Assembly: GCF_025997995.1 (NCBI RefSeq)
Contig: NZ_AP026683.1
Span: forward strand, 2,232,501-2,296,500
Reading direction: 5' to 3'
From: Sediminibacterium sp. TEGAF015
GTDB lineage: Bacteria > Bacteroidota > Bacteroidia > Chitinophagales > Chitinophagaceae
Length of the DNA: 64,000 nt
Part shown: one piece after another, positions 48,029 to 55,311 of the stretch
Layout: every line of letters starts with the position of its first letter
Numbering within the stretch: the stretch's first letter is position 1
Notes under the pieces: model-generated
Told to the model about the DNA's origin: nothing
The model's input: only the letters and a program-made list of their open reading frames with translations
The model's database searches: none
Made by a program: the position numbers and the translations under genes

Positions 48029-48120
48029 GTTCCACGAGCCACCGTTTCACACCTGCGCATCCGTGTTCCACGGGCAACCGTTTCACCATGAAACAATTTT
48101 GTGTATGTTCCACGAATCAC
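48029..48120 (+). repeat. Tandem repeats with GTTCCACG and GTTTCAC words, upstream of mnmG
   Basis: Two 22-base copies start at 48029 and 48065 (GTTCCACG, a GC-rich linker, ACCGTTTCAC; only two mismatches). A shortened third copy lies at 48107 (GTTCCACGAATCAC). Spacings are 36 and 42 bases. The words GTTCCAC and GTTTCAC are halves of the parS consensus (TGTTCCACGTGAAACA), but all point the same way and no full palindrome is visible. The tract (48001-48120) is more GC-rich than its surroundings. It lies between the CAP gene and the promoter of the HNH-like gene. Confidence 0.7.
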
Positions 48121-48123
48121 ATT

Positions 48124-48131
48124 TACCTTTG
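48124..48131 (+). promoter_or_regulatory. TAnnTTTG -7 element, 4 bases before the HNH-like gene
   Basis: TACCTTTG, four bases (GGAA), then ATG at 48136. A TTTTG at 48098-48101 lies 22 bases upstream and could be the -33 element. It implies a leaderless mRNA starting near 48136 and argues against translation from the longer in-frame ORF that begins at 47941. Confidence 0.5.
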
Positions 48132-48135
48132 GGAA

Positions 48136-48708
48136 ATGAAAGGCACAGAGAATAAAAATGAAAAAAGAAAGTGGCAGGTTGCCTTCAGGCGTTTTGTACT
48201 TGAGGGAAGCCCTAGCGAACAATATGCCCCATACTTTGGATTACATAGAAAAGCGCTGAGAGAATGGTTTGAATCTCAGTTTACTGGGGTTCAAAGCTGG
48301 GAGAACTTTGGAATCTCCTGGCAATTTGAACACGTGATTCCTGTTTCTTTCTTTGATATCTCTGAGGAGGGTGAATTGAAATTATGCTGGAACTACTTAA
48401 ATATTAAGGTGGCTTCATTGGAGGGAAATGGAAATTTTGCAGACTTGACTTTTGCTAAAGCCTATTTTGAAAAGCTCTATGCAATTACAGGATTTTCAGA
48501 GGCTGCAAAGTTTATTGCAAAAATTGAATCCATCACAAACAATAACAGCTTGAACTTAACCGAGAAACAGTTGGCGTTTATTCAATCCAATATGAAAGAC
48601 CTTGTAGCGATTCCAGGCTTTACCAAAGAGGAATACGCGCAGTACCTGGAAACGGAATCTGCACAGGCAATTCTTACAGAAAGAGAAATCCTAAAAAAAT
48701 TCGGTTAG
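48136..48708 (+). CDS. Hypothetical protein with an HNH-nuclease-like core
   Basis: 190 residues if started at the ATG 48136 (MKGTENKNEK), chosen for the promoter 4 bases upstream and because the longer frame runs through the repeat tract with low-complexity, unlike sequence. I do not recognise a named family. The stretch ISWQFEHVIPVSFFDISEEG followed by LKLCWNYLNIKVAS resembles an HNH/endonuclease core. There, E-H starts the beta hairpin, P-V-S follows, and C-W-N-x-x-N replaces the usual C..CN..N, with a helical tail (about 95-190). It has no signal peptide. It lies 26 bases upstream of mnmG on the same strand. A nuclease role is inference from the motif only; it may also be a structural relative without activity. 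Confidence 0.6.
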   Translation: MKGTENKNEKRKWQVAFRRFVLEGSPSEQYAPYFGLHRKALREWFESQFTGVQSWENFGISWQFEHVIPVSFFDISEEGELKLCWNYLNIKVASLEGNGNFADLTFAKAYFEKLYAITGFSEAAKFIAKIESITNNNSLNLTEKQLAFIQSNMKDLVAIPGFTKEEYAQYLETESAQAILTEREILKKFG

Positions 48709-48722
48709 GGGTAATCCTATAA

Positions 48723-48730
48723 TATCTTTG
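48723..48730 (+). promoter_or_regulatory. TAnnTTTG -7 element of mnmG, 4 bases from the ATG
   Basis: TATCTTTG, then CACC, then the mnmG ATG at 48735. It lies inside the short gap after the HNH-like gene, so mnmG has its own promoter and probably a leaderless mRNA in addition to read-through. Confidence 0.5.
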
Positions 48731-48734
48731 CACC

Positions 48735-50603
48735 ATGTTTTCAAAATACGATGTTATTGTTGTAGGCGCGGGTCATGCTGGTTGTGAGGCCGCTGCTGCT
48801 GCTGCCAATCTGGGTAGTTCTGTTTTGTTGGTAACCATGAATATGCAAACGATTGCACAAATGAGTTGCAACCCAGCGATGGGTGGAATTGCCAAGGGAC
48901 AGATTGTGCGTGAGATTGATGCACTCGGCGGGTACAGTGGTATCATAACTGATCTTAGCACGATTCAATTCAGAATGCTGAATATGAGTAAGGGGCCAGC
49001 AATGTGGAGCCCTAGAGCGCAGAACGATCGTATGCTTTTTGCTGCAAAATGGAGAGAGTGGTTAGAGAATACACCCAATGTTGATTTCTACCAGGATATG
49101 GTAAAAGAGATCATCATTAAGAACAATAAAGCATGTGGAGTAATTACCGGGTTAGGACATGAGATTATGGCCGAATCTGTTGTAGTTACCAGCGGTACAT
49201 TTTTGAATGGCGTAATCCATATTGGTGAAAAACAATTTGGCGGTGGTAGGGTTGCTGAAAAAGCAGCTACCGGCATTACAGAGCAATTGGTTTCGTTGGG
49301 CTTTGAGAGCGACCGACTGAAAACGGGAACACCACCCAGAGTGGATGGAAGAAGTCTGGACTACGCTAAAATGGAGGAACAGAAAGGAGACGAACATATT
49401 GTTGGTTTTTCTTATATGAATATTCCTCGTGTAAAAGCAGAACAACAAAGAAGTTGTTTTATCACCTATACAAATAGTACGGTACATGATTTATTAAAGA
49501 CGGGCTTTGACAGATCTCCAATGTATCAGGGAAGAATAGAAGGAGTAGGACCGAGATATTGTCCTAGTATTGAAGATAAAATTAGTCGCTTCGCGGATAG
49601 AGACCGTCACCAGTTATTCGTAGAACCCGAAGGATGGGATACGGTAGAAATATATGTAAACGGATTTTCCACATCTCTACCTGAAGAAGTTCAAATGGCT
49701 GCATTGCGTCAAGTTCCGGGTTTTGAAAAATGTAAAATATTCAGACCAGGTTATGCAATTGAATATGACTATTTCATGCCTACGCAGTTAACGCATGCAT
49801 TAGAAACCAAGCAAATAAGTCATCTGTTTTTTGCAGGACAAATTAACGGAACCACTGGATACGAAGAAGCTGCTTGTCAAGGATTAATAGCGGGAATTAA
49901 TGCTCATCAAAAAGCAAAGAACAAGGAACCCTTTATTTTAAACAGATCAGAAGCATACATTGGGGTTTTGGTAGATGACCTTATTAATAAAGGAACCGAT
50001 GAACCCTACAGAATGTTTACCAGCAGAGCTGAATTCAGAACCTTACTGAGACAAGACAACGCCGATTTAAGATTAACAGAAAAAAGTTTCCGAATAGGCT
50101 TGGCTTCTAAAGAAAGAATGAGAGCCGTTTCAGATAAGAAAGCGCATGTTGAAGAGATCAAGCAAACCATAAGCAACTTTCCTGTTGAGCCAGATTTAAT
50201 CAATCCATATTTTTCTTCTATTCAATCTGCGGCATTAACAGAAAAACAAAAAGCTGCTAAGATTATTCTTCGACCCAATGTTACGCTAAATGACATGAAA
50301 TCTCATTTACCAGAATTGGCTGAAACTTTAAAACCATATTCAGAAGAAGAATTGCTACAAGCTGAGATTCAAATCAAATATGAACGCTATATAGAGAAGG
50401 AACAGCAATTGGTAGACAAAATGAGTGATTTAGAAAATATGAAGATTCCAGCCAATTTTGAATACGAGAGACTTACAGCCCTTTCTAATGAAGCCATACA
50501 AAAACTGAAAAAAATTCAACCAGCAACATTAGGACAGGCAAGCAGAATTAGTGGAGTAAACCCTAGCGATGTTCAAATACTGATGGTATATATGGGTAGA
50601 TAA
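48735..50603 (+). CDS. mnmG: tRNA uridine-5-carboxymethylaminomethyl modification enzyme MnmG
   Basis: 622 residues, full length. FAD site VVGAGHAGCEAAAAAANLG at the N-terminus; MNMQTIAQMSCNPAMGGIAKG; VVTSGTFLNGVIHIG; LKTGTPPRVDGRSLDY; FAGQINGTTGYEEAACQGL; and C-terminal PANFEYERLTALSNEAIQKL for tRNA and MnmE contact. With MnmE it makes cmnm5U/cmnm5s2U at wobble position 34 using FAD, NADH and folate. The start follows a TAnnTTTG element by 4 bases. mnmG (gidA) is often close to the replication origin in bacteria. The two-amidohydrolase genes downstream are on the same strand but 95 bases away. Confidence 0.97.
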   Translation: MFSKYDVIVVGAGHAGCEAAAAAANLGSSVLLVTMNMQTIAQMSCNPAMGGIAKGQIVREIDALGGYSGIITDLSTIQFRMLNMSKGPAMWSPRAQNDRMLFAAKWREWLENTPNVDFYQDMVKEIIIKNNKACGVITGLGHEIMAESVVVTSGTFLNGVIHIGEKQFGGGRVAEKAATGITEQLVSLGFESDRLKTGTPPRVDGRSLDYAKMEEQKGDEHIVGFSYMNIPRVKAEQQRSCFITYTNSTVHDLLKTGFDRSPMYQGRIEGVGPRYCPSIEDKISRFADRDRHQLFVEPEGWDTVEIYVNGFSTSLPEEVQMAALRQVPGFEKCKIFRPGYAIEYDYFMPTQLTHALETKQISHLFFAGQINGTTGYEEAACQGLIAGINAHQKAKNKEPFILNRSEAYIGVLVDDLINKGTDEPYRMFTSRAEFRTLLRQDNADLRLTEKSFRIGLASKERMRAVSDKKAHVEEIKQTISNFPVEPDLINPYFSSIQSAALTEKQKAAKIILRPNVTLNDMKSHLPELAETLKPYSEEELLQAEIQIKYERYIEKEQQLVDKMSDLENMKIPANFEYERLTALSNEAIQKLKKIQPATLGQASRISGVNPSDVQILMVYMGR

Positions 50604-50698
50604 TTCCTTTTCATCCATTCATCATATTAAAAAAAACCAGTTTACCATAAGAAGTACAATTTTAGTAGCTTTAGAATCCTACTAAAACGACCTTACTT

Positions 50699-53600
50699 AT
50701 GAGAAAAATCAAGTTGTTGTTTTCTTGTTTGGTACTCACAACCATGTTGCGAGCCCAGGAAACATTTCCGGTAAATGGTGTAGCAGATAAACGAGATGGC
50801 TGCTATGCATTTACAAACGCTACAATTGTTAAAGATGCACAAAACACGATTGCCAATGGTAGTCTAGTTATCAGAGATGGAAAAATTATAGCAGTTGGTA
50901 CTAATGTGTCAATTCCAAAAGATGCTGTTGTAATTGACTGTAAAGACAAATACATATATCCATCTTTTATTGATATCTATTCTGACTATGGTATGCCACA
51001 GGTTCAACGCCCAACAGGAGGTGGATTTGGCGCACCTGCACAACTAACCAGTAATCAAAAAGGTGCATATGGTTGGAACCAGTCTATCAAGACAGATGTA
51101 AATGCATATAAATTATTTAGCGTAGACGAAGCAAAAGCAAAAGCTTTAAGAGAAGCAGGATTTGGTACAGTACTTACACATCAAAAAGATGGAATTGCAC
51201 GTGGTACAGGTTCGGTTGTAACACTTTCGAATGAGAAGGAAAACTTTGTCATTGTTAAAGACAAAGCAAGTGCACACTATTCTTTTAGTAAAGGAAGTTC
51301 TACGCAGACCTATCCTTCCTCTTTGATGGGCTCTATTGCATTACTACGACAAACCTATAATGATGCTGCTTGGTATAAAAACAATCCTGATGCAGCAAAA
51401 AAAGAAGGTTATAACATAACATTAAAATATTTCAATGACCAACAAAGTCTGCCTCAAATTTTTGAAGCTCAGGATAGAGGTGTTGATTTGTGGAATGTAA
51501 TGCGGGCCGACAGAATTGGAGATGAGTTTGGCGTACAATACATTATTAAAGCAACAGGAAAAGAATATCAACGAATTAAAGAAGTTGCAGCAACTAAAGC
51601 ACCATTGATAGTTAATCTTAACTTCCCGCAAGCGCAAGATGTGGAAGATCCGAATGATGCAAGATTGGTTTCATTAGCTGACATGAAAAACTGGGAGTTA
51701 GGACCAACCAACCCCGCAGCAATAGAAAAAGCAGGTATTCCGTTTTGTTTAACAAGCGCAGACCTGAGAGATCCAAAATCATTTCTATCTAATCTAAGAA
51801 AAGCGATTGAGTATGGATTGAGTGAAAAGGCTGCCATGGAGGCCTTAACCAAAAACCCAGCTACATGGCTTGGAGTATACGACAAAGTAGGTAGCATTGA
51901 TGAAGGCAAAATGGCAAACTTTATGATTACCAGTGCACCAGTATTTACAGATAAAGCTGTGATTTTACACAACTGGGTTAATGGTAATAAATATGCAATC
52001 AAAGAAGATGCGTGGTATTCTATAAATGGTAATTACAAACTAACTGTTCAGAATGCGGAAGGAACACAGGATTATAATTTGGAAGTTAAATCAAACAGTT
52101 CTGCAACTTTGGTTGGAAAAGATACAATGGCTGTACGTTTTACCTATGATGGGAAAAATGTAAAAATAAATTTTGCACCTCAACAAAGAAGAGCTGGTGG
52201 TGCGGGCAGACCAGGAATGGGAGGCACAGCTAATGCGCCGGTTATACTCCCTCCAAACGCAAATAAATTAAGCGGCTATTCTAATGGAACTACATGGAAT
52301 GGCACCGGAGTTGATTCACTTGGAAACGCAGTAACATGGTCTGCTCAGCAAATTAGCCTAATAGCAGCTAAGGCAGAAGAAACAAAATCAAAGACAGCTC
52401 CTAAAATTGGAAAATCGTTTTATCCATTTACTGCATTCGGTAACGATGAAGAAAATATACCTAAACAGGAAACGCTCTTATTTAAAAATGCAACTGTTTG
52501 GACAAGTGAAAAAGAAGGTAAACTAGAAGCTACAGATGTATTGGTTAAAAATGGTAAAATTGCTAAAATTGGAAAAAACATTAACGAAGCAAGTGCCAAA
52601 CAAATTGATGCTACTGGTAAACATTTAACCGCTGGTATTATTGATGAACACTCTCATATAGCATCTGCGTCAACCAACGAAGGTGGACAATCTGTAACTT
52701 CTGAAGTTAGAATGCAGGATAACTTAGATCCAGACGATATTAATATTTACAGACAATTAAGCGGAGGAGTAACGAGTTCACATATTCTACATGGATCTGC
52801 TAATACAATTGGTGGTCAGACTCAATTAATTAAACTTCGTTGGGGTACCGACGATAAGGGATTGATTTTCGAAGGTGCCGATCCGTTTATCAAATTTGCC
52901 TTGGGTGAAAATGTAAAACGTTCTTCTTCTACACAAGGAAATATTAGGTTCCCAGATACACGTATGGGGGTTGAACAAGTGTTGAATGATGCATTTAATC
53001 GTGCTAAAATATACGAAGCAGCTAAGAAAGAACACGAAGCGAATAATAAGAAAAAAGGAGCTGTACCAACTACCTTCAGAAAAGACCTTGAATTAGAAGC
53101 GCTTGTTGAAATTATGAACAGCAAACGTTTTATTACCTGCCATAGTTATGTAGCTAGTGAAATTGTTATTGCACTGAGGGTTGCTGAAAAATACGGTTTT
53201 AAAGTAAATACTTTCACGCATATCCTTGAGGGGTACAAAGTAGCTGACAAAATGAAAGCACATGGTGCAGCAGCTTCTACCTTCTCTGACTGGTGGGCTT
53301 ATAAAAATGAAGTTCAGGATGCAATTCCTTACAATGCGGCCATTATGCAGAAAGTGGGTTTAAATGTAGCTATCAATTCTGATGATGCTGAAATGGCAAG
53401 AAGATTAAATCAGGAAGCAGCTAAAACCGTTAAGTATGGTGGCGTGAGTGAGATTGATGCATTGAATATGGTTACCATCAATCCAGCTAAAATGTTACAC
53501 GTAGATAATAAAGTAGGAAGTATTAAGGAAGGAAAAGACGCAGATCTTGTTCTATGGTCAGCTCATCCTTTAAGTATTTATGCAAAGTCATTGTATACCG

Positions 53601-53818
53601 TAGTAGACGGAACCATCTATTTTGATAGAGCAAAAGACGAAGCTATGCGCAAGGAAGTTAGAACAGAGCGTACACGTTTAATTAATAAAATGGTTGGCGA
53701 AAAAAGAAGTGGGGCTGCTGTTGCGCCATTTACACCAAGCTACAAATACATTCATACCTGTTTGGACCACGGTCATAAACTAGGTTTACTCGAAATTGAA
53801 GCTGGTGAAGAAGAATAA
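50699..53818 (+). CDS. Secreted amidohydrolase with a degenerate and an intact catalytic domain
   Basis: 1039 residues with a signal peptide (to about LRAQ, residue 20). Two amidohydrolase folds are fused. The first (about 25-440) has the composite sandwich (TIVKDAQNTIANGSLVIRDGKI) and the C-terminal VGSIDEGKMANFMI, but its metal motif reads YPSFIDIYSDYG where HxH is expected. The second (about 590-1020) has an intact IIDEHSHIASAS (HxH near 650), TCHSYVASEI, NTFTHILEGYK and INSDDAEMA, and ends VGSIKEGKDADLVLW. The second domain is therefore probably the active one. It is presumably periplasmic. The next gene, 33 bases downstream, is another degenerate relative, and they may form a complex. 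Substrate unknown. Confidence 0.87.
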   Translation: MRKIKLLFSCLVLTTMLRAQETFPVNGVADKRDGCYAFTNATIVKDAQNTIANGSLVIRDGKIIAVGTNVSIPKDAVVIDCKDKYIYPSFIDIYSDYGMPQVQRPTGGGFGAPAQLTSNQKGAYGWNQSIKTDVNAYKLFSVDEAKAKALREAGFGTVLTHQKDGIARGTGSVVTLSNEKENFVIVKDKASAHYSFSKGSSTQTYPSSLMGSIALLRQTYNDAAWYKNNPDAAKKEGYNITLKYFNDQQSLPQIFEAQDRGVDLWNVMRADRIGDEFGVQYIIKATGKEYQRIKEVAATKAPLIVNLNFPQAQDVEDPNDARLVSLADMKNWELGPTNPAAIEKAGIPFCLTSADLRDPKSFLSNLRKAIEYGLSEKAAMEALTKNPATWLGVYDKVGSIDEGKMANFMITSAPVFTDKAVILHNWVNGNKYAIKEDAWYSINGNYKLTVQNAEGTQDYNLEVKSNSSATLVGKDTMAVRFTYDGKNVKINFAPQQRRAGGAGRPGMGGTANAPVILPPNANKLSGYSNGTTWNGTGVDSLGNAVTWSAQQISLIAAKAEETKSKTAPKIGKSFYPFTAFGNDEENIPKQETLLFKNATVWTSEKEGKLEATDVLVKNGKIAKIGKNINEASAKQIDATGKHLTAGIIDEHSHIASASTNEGGQSVTSEVRMQDNLDPDDINIYRQLSGGVTSSHILHGSANTIGGQTQLIKLRWGTDDKGLIFEGADPFIKFALGENVKRSSSTQGNIRFPDTRMGVEQVLNDAFNRAKIYEAAKKEHEANNKKKGAVPTTFRKDLELEALVEIMNSKRFITCHSYVASEIVIALRVAEKYGFKVNTFTHILEGYKVADKMKAHGAAASTFSDWWAYKNEVQDAIPYNAAIMQKVGLNVAINSDDAEMARRLNQEAAKTVKYGGVSEIDALNMVTINPAKMLHVDNKVGSIKEGKDADLVLWSAHPLSIYAKSLYTVVDGTIYFDRAKDEAMRKEVRTERTRLINKMVGEKRSGAAVAPFTPSYKYIHTCLDHGHKLGLLEIEAGEEE

Positions 53819-53851
53819 GAACACAAAAGCAACCACAAAAAAAAATTAAAC

Positions 53852-55168
53852 ATGAAAAAGATTGTATTATCACTTAATATATTATTGCTTCTAGCAGGAG
53901 CAAGCAAAGCGCAGGAAACTATCTATCCTGCAAAAACACAAAAAGGAGTAGTTTTCATCAAAAACGGTACTGTTCACGTAGGTAATGGAACTGTTATTGA
54001 AAATGCAACTATTAAAATTAGTAACGGTAAGATTGAAGACGTTGGATCCAATATTGTTGTTCCTGCATCTGGTGCTGAAGTTATAGATGCAAAGGGAAAA
54101 CAAGTTTATCCGGGCTTAATATTACCTGCCTCTAATCTTGGACTTACTGAAATCACTGGTGTTCGTGCAACCAACGATTTCAATGAAATTGGTGAAATGA
54201 ATCCTGGTATTCGTTCCATTGCCGCCTACAATGCAGATTCAAAAATCACCAATACTTTAAGATCAAATGGGATACTCTTAGCACATACTGCACCTGTTGG
54301 TGCATTACTTGCAGGACAATCCTCCGTTGTTCAATTAGATGCATGGCATTGGGAAGACGCAGCTTATAAAATGGACAATGGAATGCATTTATATATGCCA
54401 AGCTTATTAGGAAGACCCGGAGGAAGATTGGGTGCATTATTTGCGCAATTTATGCCGCAGGCGCCAGCCGATCCAACCAAGGCAGCATTGGAAAGACTTG
54501 AAATTGTGAAAGACTATTTCAGAGAAGCAAAAGCCTATTTAGCCAATACCCCTAAAGAACTCAATCTGAAATTGGAAGCTGCAAGAGGATTGTTTGAGAA
54601 AAAACAAAAACTGTTTGTTCATGCTTCACAGGTGAAACAAATGTTACTTGCTATAGATTTTGCAAAAGAGTTTGATTTTAATGTTGTAATCATTGGGGGT
54701 TCAGAAAGTTGGCAGATTGCTCCACTGTTAAAACAACACAACATAGGAGTCATTCTATCTCAAATGCATGATTTACCAACCCTGGACGATGATGATGTAG
54801 ATATGCCTTATAAAGCTCCATCGGTATTACAGAAAGCGGGGGTATTGTTCTGTATTAATGATGACGATCCACAGAACAGAGGAAGAAACCTACCTTTTAA
54901 CGCAGGAACTGCTGCAACCTATGGTTTAACAAAAGAAGAGGCACTAAGCGCAATAACACTTAATGCTGCTAAAATTCTGGGTGCAGAAGAAACAACCGGT
55001 TCTATTGAAAAAGGAAAAGACGCCAATATTGTTATTAGCGCAGGAGACATACTGGACATGCATACAAGTGTTATTGAGCATGCATTTATTCAGGGCAGAA
55101 AAATTGTCCTTGATGATAAACACAAACAACTCTATGAAAGATATAAATACAAGTATGGTATTAAATAA
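53852..55168 (+). CDS. Secreted amidohydrolase-fold protein lacking the HxH metal motif
   Basis: 438 residues with a signal peptide (MKKIVLSLNILLLLAGASKAQ). It has the amidohydrolase sandwich (FIKNGTVHVGNGTVIENATIKI) and C-terminal LGAEETTGSIEKGKDANIVIS. At the position of the HxH ligands, however, it reads VYPGLILPASNLGLTEI, without any histidine, and the later metal sites are also altered (LFVHASQVKQ keeps one His, LFCINDDDPQ keeps Asp). It looks like a pseudoenzyme that scaffolds or regulates the adjacent two-domain amidohydrolase. The pair lies in one transcript ended by the terminator at 55229. Confidence 0.83.
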   Translation: MKKIVLSLNILLLLAGASKAQETIYPAKTQKGVVFIKNGTVHVGNGTVIENATIKISNGKIEDVGSNIVVPASGAEVIDAKGKQVYPGLILPASNLGLTEITGVRATNDFNEIGEMNPGIRSIAAYNADSKITNTLRSNGILLAHTAPVGALLAGQSSVVQLDAWHWEDAAYKMDNGMHLYMPSLLGRPGGRLGALFAQFMPQAPADPTKAALERLEIVKDYFREAKAYLANTPKELNLKLEAARGLFEKKQKLFVHASQVKQMLLAIDFAKEFDFNVVIIGGSESWQIAPLLKQHNIGVILSQMHDLPTLDDDDVDMPYKAPSVLQKAGVLFCINDDDPQNRGRNLPFNAGTAATYGLTKEEALSAITLNAAKILGAEETTGSIEKGKDANIVISAGDILDMHTSVIEHAFIQGRKIVLDDKHKQLYERYKYKYGIK

Positions 55169-55228
55169 CTAGATGTCATATCACTGTATAGACTATAGCT
55201 CATAAAAACATGGCTATACTTAATTTAG

Positions 55229-55257
55229 TCCCGGTTGCGCAGGTAACCGGGATTTTT
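55229..55257 (+). terminator. Intrinsic terminator after the amidohydrolase pair
   Basis: TCCCGGTT (55229-55236) pairs perfectly with AACCGGGA (55245-55252) around an eight-base loop, followed by five T. It lies 60 bases after the amidohydrolase stop and isolates polA. Confidence 0.85.
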
Positions 55258-55299
55258 AATTCCTTTTCATATAAGATAGCGGGGCAACCGCGTATTTAT

Positions 55300-55307
55300 T
55301 ACCTTAG
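55300..55307 (+). promoter_or_regulatory. Near-consensus -7 element of polA, 4 bases from the ATG
   Basis: TACCTTAG, one mismatch from TAnnTTTG, then CTGA, then the polA ATG at 55312. The spacing equals that at asnS, mnmG and the HNH-like gene. Confidence 0.35.
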
Positions 55308-55311
55308 CTGA

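Noticed and set aside
48029..48120. CRISPR array
   Set aside because: Only two and a half imperfect units with short, similar spacers and no cas genes.
47941..48135. N-terminal 65-codon extension of the HNH-like gene
   Set aside because: It overlaps the CAP gene end and runs through the repeat tract; a promoter 4 bases before 48136 favours the shorter protein.
47922..48222. Two short minus-strand frames across the repeat tract, encoding repeated ETVARGT and LVEHE-type words
   Set aside because: The peptide repeats are simply translations of the DNA repeats; there is no start-site or promoter support, and the frames overlap real genes.
48325..48335. CACGTG core inside the HNH-like gene as a full parS
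   Set aside because: Flanking bases (GAA before, ATT after) do not fit the GTTYCACGTGRAAC arms.
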